A stretch of DNA of 35,213 nucleotides from Anaerolineae bacterium (lineage in GTDB: Bacteria > Chloroflexota > Anaerolineae > 4572-78 > J111), in the NCBI GenBank assembly GCA_020433805.1, contig JAGRBZ010000035.1, positions 1 to 35,213 of the forward strand. Direction: 5' to 3'. The notes below the pieces were generated by a model. That model saw nothing but the letters and a program-made list of their open reading frames with translations. It was not told where the DNA came from and searched no databases. Numbering within the stretch: the first letter of the stretch is position 1; every line of letters starts with the position of its first letter. Positions 8,437 to 16,334 of the stretch are shown one piece after another. The position numbers and the translations under genes were made by a program.

Positions 8437-9789
8437 ATGGTCATTGTCGATAGCTCGAAACAACAGATCAACCGTACCTATCCGCGTGGCGTATTAATTT
8501 TTCTCTACGGCTTGCTCTGGCTGGTCGCCTTGCTGCTCGGTTTCCTGGTTACCGACCAGCTTTTTCCAGCAGGCGATAGCCTGATGATGGTGCTGGCTGT
8601 TGCTACTTGGTCAGTGGCCCTGGCCGGGGGTATTGGTAGTACCACTGCGATGCTGAGCCGGCTGTATCAGCATCTGTCCCTTCGACACGATTTTCAGCAT
8701 CAATCGATTTCTTCTTATCTCCTACAGCCTCTCCTTGGAGTAGTTGTGGGCATTGTGGTGTTGTATCTTGTGGCCGTACCGGCAGCGCTGATTATCGACT
8801 TTGCCGACGGTTTTGATGTTTTACTCGCTAGCCTCTCTTTTTCCAACCCTTTTGCTCCGTTTGGTGAGTTTTTTAGCACCGTGGGCAGCGCATTTAGTGA
8901 GACGTTTCGCTCACCCGCGTTTGTGGCTTTGCAGATTTTGCTGGCCTGGATTGCCGGATTCTATCAAGATTGGGCCTTGAAGCAAATCAAAGCATTGGGC
9001 AAAGGGACAACGGAACCGGGTCTTGATAAGGTGAAAACAACCGAGGAGAACATCATAGATGTCGATGCTTTAGATGAAAATGATCCACTTTACTACAAGG
9101 CCTGGTACTATCAAAGGCTGCGTTTAATGCGCTGGTCTTACACCTGGGGTATTTTTATTATAGTTTATGGGGTAGGTTGGTTTATCGCGTCACTGGCGGC
9201 TTTTGTCGTTGGCTGGCACGTGTTGGCCGATTTAGCCGACAGCAGCCGAACCGCCGTTACAATCATTGTTGCGGCACTACCGGTCGCGGCGGCGGGCGGC
9301 ATAGGTGGTGTGGTCAAACTGCTTAATGATTTGTACTACCATGTATCTATTAAACAAGATTTTCATCTGAATTACTTAATGTCCTACCTCATTCAACCGG
9401 TGGTCGGCTTTTCATTGGGGTTGGCGATGTATATGCTTATCGCGGTAGGCTATTTAACCCTGGATCGGGCCTTTAGCGGGGCAACAGCGCCTTTTGTCGA
9501 TGCCCCAGCCGTGATTATGCTACAAATCGTTCTTGGTTGGGCTGCCGGATTTCGGCAGGAAACCCTCACGACCGCGATTTGGGATATTGTCGACAGCATT
9601 GTTACGCTGCTAAAATTGATCCTTGCCTACTTTAATCCGCTCAACCTTTTTGACGAAAAGAAACGTGCTGAACGTGTGCAAGCCATTCAGGCTCACCTTG
9701 GCCTATTTGAACCAGCCCGTTCAACCGTGCCAACCGGTGACTCAGAACTCGATTGGACTGATATTTTTGCTCAACAGGAACGACGATAG
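8437..9789 (+). CDS. Membrane protein of unknown function made of two copies of one domain
   Basis: I do not recognise a named family for this 450-residue protein. It has about eight hydrophobic spans in two groups of four, separated by a charged cytosolic-type linker (about 185-230) and ended by a charged tail of about 55 residues. The halves are homologous: GGIG at 64 and 287, LYQHLS at 76 and LYYHVS at 299, DF at 85 and 308, SYLLQPLLG at 93 and SYLIQPVVG at 316, all offset by exactly 223 residues; AGFYQ at 173 and AGFRQ at 370 also match after a gap. Gly, Pro and the His/Asp pair inside the membrane-proximal loop are conserved between copies, so they probably matter. AGGAG six bases before the ATG supports the start. 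It diverges from tgt. Confidence 0.85.
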   Translation: MVIVDSSKQQINRTYPRGVLIFLYGLLWLVALLLGFLVTDQLFPAGDSLMMVLAVATWSVALAGGIGSTTAMLSRLYQHLSLRHDFQHQSISSYLLQPLLGVVVGIVVLYLVAVPAALIIDFADGFDVLLASLSFSNPFAPFGEFFSTVGSAFSETFRSPAFVALQILLAWIAGFYQDWALKQIKALGKGTTEPGLDKVKTTEENIIDVDALDENDPLYYKAWYYQRLRLMRWSYTWGIFIIVYGVGWFIASLAAFVVGWHVLADLADSSRTAVTIIVAALPVAAAGGIGGVVKLLNDLYYHVSIKQDFHLNYLMSYLIQPVVGFSLGLAMYMLIAVGYLTLDRAFSGATAPFVDAPAVIMLQIVLGWAAGFRQETLTTAIWDIVDSIVTLLKLILAYFNPLNLFDEKKRAERVQAIQAHLGLFEPARSTVPTGDSELDWTDIFAQQERR

Positions 9790-9841
9790 TTCCGGTAAGT
9801 TTTTTGAATGGTCCGGGTTGAGCTTTGTTATGGTTGATGCC

Positions 9842-10039
9842 TTAAATAAAGGTTGAAATGGGTAAAGAAGGATCGAGTAAAGGCGATTGGGGGGCACTCA
9901 GGTCGAAACCGGGTAGGGGAAGATGATAGTGCGGCAGGTCAAGTGCGTGAAAGGCGGGCAGCGCGGCAATAGCGAGCCAGTAAGAGATGGCGAATAGCAG
10001 AATAATAAGAAGCTTTTTGCATCTTTGGCGAGCCATCAT
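9842..10039 (-). CDS. Possible small membrane or secreted protein
   Basis: A 65-codon frame with two adjacent ATG codons. An N-terminal basic stretch (ARQRCKK) precedes a hydrophobic span (LLIILLFAISYWLAIA), followed by a Pro/Leu/His-rich tail of about 35 residues. AGAGGA lies about ten bases before the first ATG. This is the shape of a signal peptide or single-span microprotein. Nothing else overlaps it, and it converges on the duplicated membrane-protein gene. I know no family for it, and the sequence alone cannot prove translation. Confidence 0.4.
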   Translation of the reverse strand: MMARQRCKKLLIILLFAISYWLAIAALPAFHALDLPHYHLPLPGFDLSAPQSPLLDPSLPISTFI

Positions 10040-10561
10040 GGGTCGATTTTCCTCTCAATCTTTAATTGGCTGATGCGAAATCGCTATACTACAAAATTTT
10101 ATCTTATAAAGTATGGTCAGGTGAGGTGACCGGTAATGTTGATAGGCATGTCAACCCCATCGCCCTACTCTCTCATTTAGAGGTGGAGACATTGTACTCC
10201 TATCCCCAGAAATACCCAAACTGGGTGCCTATAAGATGAACATAAAATGCAGTAACATCAATCTTGGCTGCCTATGGTATAACATTTAATACAGATATGC
10301 GTAAAAGCTAATTCTTCTGATATAACTCTAATACACTCTAACTCGATTCACACATTTCTCCCATAGAATTCTGCGAATATCTTGTTATAGTTTAAATGAA
10401 CGAAGAGAGAAACTTCGGAAGTCACCTACACAATCATTATCAACTTGTTTTGATTAGCATTCCGCTCTTATTTCTCAAAAATTAATTTGTTGTTCGGCTT
10501 CCGAAGTTCTTTCGTTTGTTTCTAGCCAATCAGTATGTAACCTGTAACAAGTGAGAAGAAA
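10040..10561. other. Long non-coding stretch upstream of the PHP gene
   Basis: About 520 AT-rich bases without a convincing reading frame, tRNA or CRISPR structure. The only clear structure is an 11-base inverted repeat (10411-10421 and 10498-10508), described separately. A possible -10 TATAGT lies at 10386-10391 without a matching -35. Confidence 0.5.
10401..10515. repeat. Inverted repeat upstream of the PHP gene
   Basis: AACTTCGGAAG (10411-10421) and its exact reverse complement CTTCCGAAGTT (10498-10508) enclose 76 AT-rich bases. Outside the arms CGAA (10401-10404) and TTCG (10511-10514) also match. This could be a long hairpin, an operator pair or the remains of a small mobile repeat. Confidence 0.5.
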
Positions 10562-11263
10562 ATGTTTAGCAAAGCCGATACCCATATGCATACTACTTAC
10601 AGTGATGGCATTATGACCCCCGAGGAAATGGTCGAATATATTGCCTCTGAAACCGATCTAAGCGTCATTGCTATAACTGATCACGATACGGCAGAAGGGG
10701 CCTTTATTGGTCAAGCCTATGCCAGAAGCCATGCGCTTCATTTAGATGTTGTCATCGGTCAAGAAGTTACAACAAAAGAAGGGGATGTGGTAGGACTGTT
10801 CTTAAAATCAACCCTGCCACGTTACAATACGGCTCTGGAAGCCATTGAAGCTATTCATGCCCAGGGCGGCCTGGCTGTATCGGTGCATCCTTTTAGTCGC
10901 ATCTCTACTCTCAACAATATGAAAGGGCTCGGCTCGAAAATATTTTCTTTGCCTCTCGATGCGGCTGAAGTACGCAATGGCTTTCCCAGCAATATTTTTA
11001 GTAACCCAATCTGCACGCTGCTGAATCGACATCGGGGTCAGCGTCTTGCCGAACTCGGCGGTAGTGACTCCCACGCTCCTTTTACCGTGGGCCAGGCCTA
11101 CACCCGTTTTTACGGCAAAAGCGCCCAAGATTTGCGCCGCGCCATTGAGAACCGCACGGTTGAGGCTTGCGGTACACTGTGGACGCCTCGAAACATGCTG
11201 CGCCTGACCTCCGCTGTTATAAAACGTGGCTGGTCACCCCATACCCAAGTTTTCACAGACTGA
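10562..11263 (+). CDS. PHP-domain metal-dependent phosphoesterase (TrpH/YciV-like)
   Basis: A 233-residue PHP-family enzyme. The metal ligands are in place: DTHMHTTYSDG at 6-16 (His8, His10), ITDHDT at about 38-43, the Glu in GQEVTT, SVHPFSR, and GGSDSHAP toward the C-terminus. PHP proteins of this short type cleave phosphoesters such as 3'-phosphorylated nucleotides or act as 5'-to-3' exonucleases on short RNA; the substrate is not readable here. A purine-rich GAGAAG close before the ATG is a weak ribosome site. It stands alone between a non-coding stretch and a strong terminator, so it is probably a single-gene unit. Confidence 0.9.
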   Translation: MFSKADTHMHTTYSDGIMTPEEMVEYIASETDLSVIAITDHDTAEGAFIGQAYARSHALHLDVVIGQEVTTKEGDVVGLFLKSTLPRYNTALEAIEAIHAQGGLAVSVHPFSRISTLNNMKGLGSKIFSLPLDAAEVRNGFPSNIFSNPICTLLNRHRGQRLAELGGSDSHAPFTVGQAYTRFYGKSAQDLRRAIENRTVEACGTLWTPRNMLRLTSAVIKRGWSPHTQVFTD

Positions 11264-11285
11264 CCAACCCTTGCCAAGGAGAAGG

Positions 11286-11326
11286 AAAACCTGCCGAATA
11301 AATCATCGTCGGCAGGTTTTTTCTTT
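11286..11326 (+). terminator. Rho-independent terminator after the PHP gene
   Basis: A perfect 12-base stem, AAAACCTGCCGA (11286-11297) with TCGGCAGGTTTT (11309-11320), is followed by a T-rich run. The stem core resembles that of the terminator after miaB. Confidence 0.9.
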
Positions 11327-11343
11327 TAGGGTAGGGTATCCAT

Positions 11344-11381
11344 ATAAAAAAAAAAGGCAACGATATGTATCGTTGCCTTTT
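11344..11381 (-). terminator. Terminator of the YtxG/YtxH-like operon
   Basis: AAAGGCAACGATA (11353-11365) pairs with TATCGTTGCCTTT (11368-11380). On the minus strand it is followed by a run of more than ten T, so it ends transcription coming from the YtxH-like gene. Confidence 0.85.
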
Positions 11382-11426
11382 GGGTTTTTGCTTTGATATT
11401 AGCTGTACTACAGCGGGAAGATAAAA

Positions 11427-11846
11427 TTAACCGGCTTCGTTAAGATCGCCACTGTTGCGATTCATGGCCTGGTTGACGCTTTCTTTCCCTTTTTGTATGG
11501 CTTCAGTGGCACTTATTTTGCCTTTTTCTAGAGCTTCGGTGGCACTTATTTTGCCTTTTTCTAGAGCTTCGGTGGCGCTTACTTTGCCTTTTTCAATTGC
11601 TTCCATACTTTTTGCTTGGAGAGCCGCGACTTGCTCTTGGGCCTTATGACCAACATCTGTGGCTCGACTGCGGACTTCCATAATATTTTCTTCAGCTAAA
11701 TCTTTATACTCAAGGCTTCTATCGCGAATTTGAGCGCGTGTCTCTTCACCAGATTGAGGGGCCAGGAGCAGGGCCAAAGCAGCACCAACGAGTCCCCCTA
11801 TAACCAAACCTGCAAAAAATGCTCCACCCTCATTTTGACTTGCCAT
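11427..11846 (-). CDS. YtxH-family membrane-associated protein with 11-residue repeats
   Basis: A 139-residue protein. The N-terminus has the YtxH/GvpP-like pattern: a short polar start, a Gly-rich membrane span (AGLVIGGLVGAALALLLAP, about 12-30) and then QSGEETRAQIRDRS. The rest is a long charged helix. Its end carries repeats of KGKISATEALE (11 residues), coded by three nearly identical 33-base units, which predict an amphipathic helix like those of LEA-type stress proteins. AAGGAG eight bases before the ATG supports the start. The YtxG-like gene lies 37 bases upstream on the same strand, mirroring the ytxGH stress operon of Bacillus. Role is inferred as envelope stress; no enzyme motif is present. 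Confidence 0.8.
   Translation of the reverse strand: MASQNEGGAFFAGLVIGGLVGAALALLLAPQSGEETRAQIRDRSLEYKDLAEENIMEVRSRATDVGHKAQEQVAALQAKSMEAIEKGKVSATEALEKGKISATEALEKGKISATEAIQKGKESVNQAMNRNSGDLNEAG
11506..11604. repeat. 33-base tandem repeat inside the YtxH-like gene
   Basis: Three units begin with GTGGC at 11506, 11539 and 11572. The first two are almost identical and the third has diverged. Each unit codes for 11 residues, so copy number could change without breaking the frame. Confidence 0.85.
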
Positions 11847-11883
11847 GATGGTACTCCTTTCCTTTCTTTACACCATAAGTCCT

Positions 11884-12354
11884 TTATTTTCTTTTGAACA
11901 ACGCTCGGAAAATAGCGCTGACACCGGCCGCCATACTGGCTGTTGAGATAACCGGTTGCACCGCTTTTTCGCTAATAAACGTCGCCGTTCCACCAATAGT
12001 TGTAGTTGTATCCTGTAGTTTACCCAATACCGGCCTTATTTCGCGGTCTAACAGTTGAGTCAGATCGTTGACCTTCAATACCAGGTAAGCAGTAATAACA
12101 ACCAGCATAACGAGCAATAAAATGACAACAAAAACGCCGAGTCCTAAAAAGATGATAAAAATATCACGTAAAACAGCGGCAGCCGCAGGATTGTAAAATA
12201 ACAAAACCCCTATGCCGCCAAAGAGTAGAACTAAAACAACGGCAACAATAATGCCGATAATCAGTGGTTTTTTGTTGACCGGTTCCGCCGAAAGTTCTGG
12301 TCGAGGATTTTCGGCATCCGGATAATTCTGTGGCAATGTTATTTCGTCAGCCAT
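11884..12354 (-). CDS. YtxG/DUF948-like membrane protein
   Basis: A 156-residue protein with two hydrophobic spans (about 30-53 and 63-93) and a C-terminal region of about 60 residues, including LLDREIRPVLGKLQDTTTTI. The repeated Thr/Ile pattern and the position of this helix after a membrane span resemble DUF948 (YtxG) proteins, although DUF948 usually has one N-terminal span. It is the first gene of a two-gene unit with the YtxH-like gene, which supports the assignment. The start ATG at 12354 has AGG only a few bases upstream. Family membership is a reasoned guess, the membrane topology is clear. Confidence 0.65.
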   Translation of the reverse strand: MADEITLPQNYPDAENPRPELSAEPVNKKPLIIGIIVAVVLVLLFGGIGVLLFYNPAAAAVLRDIFIIFLGLGVFVVILLLVMLVVITAYLVLKVNDLTQLLDREIRPVLGKLQDTTTTIGGTATFISEKAVQPVISTASMAAGVSAIFRALFKRK

Positions 12355-12465
12355 GTACCTGTTCTCTATTTTATGAATTAGAATTTAGAATTGGCTTGCA
12401 TTTTAGCATATTATGTTGTTCTAAGAAAATTGAATTCAACGCGATGCTAAAGCTTAAGCTTCCGG

Positions 12466-12714
12466 CTAAATTTTAAGCCAGTCGACCAAAAATAAGCCCC
12501 CCCAACTTGCTATTGTAGCTTCAACAATATGCAGCGACCCGATCAACCACATCTCAAAGCCCATTATCATCGCTATGCTTTGACCCAACACAAAGCCAAT
12601 AATCCCGGCCAATAGATACAAAATTAAATCTCGCATCGACTTCCCTCGCCACAAATGAAAGAGGGTGCCAAACACACCCCCCAACAGTAGCGACAACAGG
12701 ATAAAGGGCTGCAT
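12466..12714 (-). CDS. Small three-span membrane protein of unknown function
   Basis: An 82-residue, very hydrophobic protein with three predicted spans (about 1-19, 29-52 and 56-79) and a short basic loop HLWRGKSMRD between the first two. No family recognised. The start codon lies 6 bases after the mnmA stop, so it is almost certainly co-transcribed, and perhaps translationally coupled, with mnmA. GGGG within the end of mnmA may serve as its ribosome site. The downstream stretch up to the YtxG-like gene has no terminator that I can see. Confidence 0.7.
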   Translation of the reverse strand: MQPFILLSLLLGGVFGTLFHLWRGKSMRDLILYLLAGIIGFVLGQSIAMIMGFEMWLIGSLHIVEATIASWGGLFLVDWLKI

Positions 12715-12720
12715 AGATAA

Positions 12721-13809
12721 TTACACCCCGGCCTTTTCAATCGTGCCGCCCCCTAGCGCGACATCACCTTGATAAAAAACTACGGCTTGACCGGGCGTAA
12801 TACCACCCAGCGGCGTGTCAAACACCAATTGCACCCGCCCATCGGCCAAGGGGATAAGTTTGCTGCCCATCTCGCGGGATTTGTAGCGAATCTTGGCTTT
12901 GATATCAATTGGCTCTGCCGGAGGCTGTCCCACGTACGAAACCTCGTGAGCCGTTAACGTCATTTGTCCTAGATCTTCTTTGCTGCCGACGATGAGGCTG
13001 TTGGTTTGCGTATTTTTCTCAATAACATACATTGCCTGCGGAGCTGATAGCCCCAACCCCCGGCGCTGCCCAATGGTATAAAATGCCAGCCCCTGATGTT
13101 CGCCCAGTTGCTTGCCCGCCGTGTCGAGAATAGGACCGCTTTGTACCACATCCGGAGCATTCCGATACAAAAATGAGCGATAGTCACCCGGCCCTAAAAA
13201 GCATAGATCTTGACTGTCGGGCCGATTAAAAACCGGCAGATTTTTATCTTTGGCGATCTGTCGGATAACATTTTTATGATGCTCGCCAACCGGAAATAGA
13301 AGGTGAGCCAATCGATCTTGAGTCATGGTGTACAGCATATAGCTTTGATCTTTGCTGGGATCCAGCCCTCTAAGCAGTTGGTAGCTGCCGTCCTCGGCTT
13401 GTCGCACGCGGGCATAATGACCGGTCGCCAGATAATCGCCGCCTAAACTCATAGCTTCCTTAAGCAGCCGGTCGAACCGAATATCGCGGTTACACACAAT
13501 GCAGGGGTTCGGCGTTACCCCCCTCGCATAGCCATCGATGAAAAAATCGACCACGGTTGATTTGAACACGTCTTTATAATCGCGCACGTAGAACGGAATG
13601 CCAAGCGCATTGGCCACTCGCCGCGCATCATTTACAGCGTCAGGAGTGCAGCAGCGGTTCGCGCCGCCGCCCTGTTCTGCCCACAGCCGCAGCATCAGAC
13701 CGATAACTTCGTAGCCTTGCTCGACCAGTAGCGCTGCCGCTACCGAACTGTCGACGCCGCCGCTCATCGCGACGATAACTCTTTTTGATGATGGTTGATT
13801 GTCGTTCAT
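12721..13809 (-). CDS. mnmA: tRNA-specific 2-thiouridylase MnmA
   Basis: Uses ATP and a persulfide sulfur to make 2-thiouridine at position 34 of tRNAs for Lys, Glu and Gln. The 362-residue length is normal. Visible features are the PP-loop SGGVDSS at 16-22, GVTPNPCIVCNRDIRFD holding the first catalytic Cys, and the tRNA-binding SQDLCFLG holding the second. The C-terminal beta-barrel region (GLGLSAPQAMYVI onward) is complete. The cysteine desulfurase gene upstream on the same strand is the likely sulfur donor, although a terminator-like hairpin lies between them. A small membrane-protein gene follows after 6 bases. Confidence 0.96.
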   Translation of the reverse strand: MNDNQPSSKRVIVAMSGGVDSSVAAALLVEQGYEVIGLMLRLWAEQGGGANRCCTPDAVNDARRVANALGIPFYVRDYKDVFKSTVVDFFIDGYARGVTPNPCIVCNRDIRFDRLLKEAMSLGGDYLATGHYARVRQAEDGSYQLLRGLDPSKDQSYMLYTMTQDRLAHLLFPVGEHHKNVIRQIAKDKNLPVFNRPDSQDLCFLGPGDYRSFLYRNAPDVVQSGPILDTAGKQLGEHQGLAFYTIGQRRGLGLSAPQAMYVIEKNTQTNSLIVGSKEDLGQMTLTAHEVSYVGQPPAEPIDIKAKIRYKSREMGSKLIPLADGRVQLVFDTPLGGITPGQAVVFYQGDVALGGGTIEKAGV

Positions 13810-13830
13810 TGCTATCTGTCGTTTCTATAA

Positions 13831-13854
13831 TAAAAGACGAGCCTTCGCTCGCCC
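13831..13854 (-). terminator. Probable terminator after the cysteine desulfurase gene
   Basis: On the minus strand GGCGAGC pairs with GCTCGTC (one G-T pair) around the loop GAAG and is followed by TTTTATTA. It would partly separate the desulfurase gene from mnmA. Confidence 0.6.
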
Positions 13855-13904
13855 TTGTCTACCTATATTTTAACATCGAGATGAAGGATCGGCTAACAAT
13901 GCCC

Positions 13905-15095
13905 TTAAGGACGCATTGAATAAGCCGGATTAAGCTGCCTAACCTTCTGAATAACGTCGGGTAAAACGGTTAGCACCGTGTCGATATCCGCCTCGGTTGT
14001 TTGCCGCCCGATGCTTAGACGCAGAGCGCTTAACCCTAAATCGTAGGGGACGCCCATGGCGGTTAAAACATGGCTTGGCTCCGGCATGCCGGTGGTGCAT
14101 GCGCTACCGCTGGCGGCTTGGATACCGGCCAAATCGAGATGCATTAAGATAGGATCGGCCTCGCAGCCGTCAAAAATAAAGCTGGCATTATTCGGCAGCC
14201 GCTGAGTCGGATGGCCGGTTAGTTGGCTGTTGGGAATGCTGTTGAGCACACCGTTGATAAGCTTATCTCTCAGCGCCATCTGCCGACGATTTTCTTCATC
14301 GCGTCGAGCGGCGACCAGTTCTAACGCTTTGGCAATGCCAACGATGTAAGGCACATTTTCGGTACCGGGCCGGCGATTTTCTTCATGTCCGCCGCCGGTT
14401 AGCGTTGGCAGTAGCCGGGTATTGCGCCGCACATACAAGATGCCGACTCCCTTAGGCGCGTAAATTTTATGTCCGGAAATTGCCAGCAAATCGACATTAA
14501 GGTCGTCGACCCGCAGCGATTCGTAACCGGCAGCCTGCACGGCATCGGTATGGAACGTAATGCCCCGCGATCGGGCCAATGCGCCAATATCGGCAATCGG
14601 TTGCAGCGAGCCGACTTCGTTATTGGCATACATCACGCTGATGAGTGTAGTTTCGGGCCGGATAGCCGCCTCGATAGCCTTAATATCGACCACTCCCTCG
14701 TGATCAACCGGCACAACGGTTTGTTCAAAGCCAAACTTATCGCACAATTGATCAATCGTATGGCTCACGGCGTGGTGCTCGATAGGCGAAGTAATGATGT
14801 GGTTGCCCTCACCGGCCTGTTTTTTGGCCCAGGCCACGCCGCGAATGGCCAAGTTGTCGGACTCGGTGCCGCAGCCGGTAAAAACAATTTCGCCGGCGGT
14901 ACAGCCCAAAACATTGGCCACTTTTTGGCGAGCGTCGTCAATGGCTTGGGCGCTGGCCCGAGCCTGACTGTGGACGCCGGAAGCATTGCCATAGGTTTCG
15001 GTAAAGTAAGGCAGCATGGCCTCGACAACTTGCGGATCCGTTGGTGTCGAAGCCGCGTGATCGAGATAGATTGAGCGTTTTATCGGCATAATCAT
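13905..15095 (-). CDS. Cysteine desulfurase (NifS/IscS family)
   Basis: A 396-residue PLP enzyme that takes sulfur from cysteine as an enzyme persulfide for iron-sulfur clusters and thio-modified tRNA. The N-terminus IYLDHAASTP, the cofactor-lysine motif SGHKIYAPKGVG and the active-site cysteine loop ASGSACTTG are all present; the short loop after this Cys suits the IscS/NifS class better than the SufS class. HHAVSHT and HTDAVQAAG hold further PLP contacts. The start is the ATG at 15095 or the one at 15089; neither has a clear ribosome site, so a leaderless or weakly initiated mRNA is possible. The neighbour mnmA suggests that thiouridylation is one use. No iscU or iscR gene is beside it. Confidence 0.94.
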   Translation of the reverse strand: MIMPIKRSIYLDHAASTPTDPQVVEAMLPYFTETYGNASGVHSQARASAQAIDDARQKVANVLGCTAGEIVFTGCGTESDNLAIRGVAWAKKQAGEGNHIITSPIEHHAVSHTIDQLCDKFGFEQTVVPVDHEGVVDIKAIEAAIRPETTLISVMYANNEVGSLQPIADIGALARSRGITFHTDAVQAAGYESLRVDDLNVDLLAISGHKIYAPKGVGILYVRRNTRLLPTLTGGGHEENRRPGTENVPYIVGIAKALELVAARRDEENRRQMALRDKLINGVLNSIPNSQLTGHPTQRLPNNASFIFDGCEADPILMHLDLAGIQAASGSACTTGMPEPSHVLTAMGVPYDLGLSALRLSIGRQTTEADIDTVLTVLPDVIQKVRQLNPAYSMRP

Positions 15096-15439
15096 TCAAA
15101 TAAAGATGCGTGAATTTATTGGCGACGAATATGTCTTCTCAAAAATTGGGCTTTGACAAACTGAAGTGTGTCTTGCTCCTTATTTATAATTGAGATGACT
15201 CTGACAGACGACCGTTATTCTAGCACGACCATGAGGGGGCGTCAAACAAAATTTAAGATTATCACGTAGATGGCCCAGTTTTGATTGTTTGGTCGAGAAG
15301 AGGCTTAGATGGAGACAGCTTTGGTAAGAAAACTGGACCATTCTTGAACCGCTGTGAGCCATTGACATTACTTCAAGATTATGCTACTGTTGCCCTGTCC
15401 TAAATTAACCAGGTTTATAAACACAGAAGGAGTTGTCCA
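15096..15439. other. Divergent intergenic region before the 3-hydroxybutyrate dehydrogenase gene
   Basis: About 340 bases between divergent genes. It holds the promoter at 15362-15390 and an imperfect inverted repeat: TGGCCCAGTTTT (15271-15282) and AAAACTGGACCA (15329-15340), 11 of 12 bases. I see no T-box specifier signals or other named riboswitch. A short minus-strand frame at 15180-15368 looks spurious. Confidence 0.5.
15362..15390 (+). promoter_or_regulatory. Promoter of the 3-hydroxybutyrate dehydrogenase gene
   Basis: A perfect TTGACA (15362-15367) lies 17 bases before TACTGT (15385-15390). The weak -10 is preceded by TG plus one base, the extended -10 pattern, which would compensate. 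The start codon is 50 bases downstream. Confidence 0.5.
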
Positions 15440-16213
15440 ATGGGGGAAAGTGTCATTCGAGACAAAGTTGCCGTCGTGACGGGCGGAGCAAGTGGTATTG
15501 GTTTAGCCATTGCCGAAAGGTTTGCCGAGGACGGTGCAAAGGTTGTCATTAGCGATATTAATGAGCAGGCCGGTCAAGCCGCCGCCGCCCGCCTGGATGG
15601 TTTGTTTGTGCAGGGCGATCTCAGCCAACGGGCTGACTGTCGACGGCTGATCGATCAGACCGTTGAGACGTTTGGGACAGTAGATATTTTGGTCAACAAC
15701 GCCGGTTTTCAAAACATCGATCCGGTTGAAGATTTCTCAGAAGATACGTGGGACACGATGATCGCTCTTATGTTGACGGCTCCATTTTTACTGACCCGTT
15801 ATGCCTGGCCTTCGATGAAGCAACAGGGCTGGGGACGCATCATTAATATGTCTTCCATTCATGGGGTGGTAGCCTCGCCGTTTAAGGCCGGGTATATTTC
15901 GGCTAAACACGGGTTGATTGGTCTAACGCGGACCACGGCGCTTGAGGGTGGTGCCTACGGAATTACGGTTAATGCCATTTGTCCGGCTTATGTGCGTACC
16001 CCGTTGGTAGAAAATCAAATTGCCGATCAGGCTCGAACGCGCGGTATTTCTGAAGAAGAGGTTATTCAGGATGTGATGCTGGAACCGGCGGCAGTTAAAC
16101 GTCTTATAGAACCATCGGAAGTGGCCTCTCTGGTAGCGTATCTGTGCCAAGATGAGGCCGGGGTGATGAGCGGCTCACCCATAATGATCGATTTGGGTTG
16201 GACAGCTCGTTAG
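15440..16213 (+). CDS. Short-chain dehydrogenase, 3-hydroxybutyrate dehydrogenase type
   Basis: A 257-residue NAD(P)-dependent SDR. The cofactor motif TGGASGIG near 14-21, NNAG near 86, the catalytic Ser in MSSIHG and the YISAK pair of Tyr and Lys are all in place. The segments [29 protein letters not shown] and [17 protein letters not shown] closely follow D-3-hydroxybutyrate dehydrogenase, which interconverts 3-hydroxybutyrate and acetoacetate in ketone-body or PHB metabolism. Many SDRs share parts of this pattern, so specificity is likely rather than certain. AAGGAG seven bases before the ATG supports the start. No PHB synthesis gene is next to it. Confidence 0.88.
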   Translation: MGESVIRDKVAVVTGGASGIGLAIAERFAEDGAKVVISDINEQAGQAAAARLDGLFVQGDLSQRADCRRLIDQTVETFGTVDILVNNAGFQNIDPVEDFSEDTWDTMIALMLTAPFLLTRYAWPSMKQQGWGRIINMSSIHGVVASPFKAGYISAKHGLIGLTRTTALEGGAYGITVNAICPAYVRTPLVENQIADQARTRGISEEEVIQDVMLEPAAVKRLIEPSEVASLVAYLCQDEAGVMSGSPIMIDLGWTAR

Positions 16214-16276
16214 AGATATGCTGATGCGGGATTAGGCGATAGAACGATTATTAGGCATAATCTCTTTAATTGGATG

Positions 16277-16308
16277 GCAACCAACCAGCTAACGAGCCAA
16301 CGAACAAC
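16277..16308. repeat. Four-unit degenerate 8-base array
   Basis: Four consecutive octamers, GCAACCAA, CCAGCTAA, CGAGCCAA and CGAACAAC, share C, A and A at fixed places. It lies just upstream of the Bax-inhibitor-like gene. Confidence 0.4.
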
Positions 16309-16334
16309 TATTTACCATTTCTAAGGGAGCGAGA

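Noticed and set aside
15096..15439. T-box or other riboswitch before the dehydrogenase gene
   Set aside because: The inverted repeat is not accompanied by a T-box core or other known riboswitch landmark, and the gene is not a typical target.
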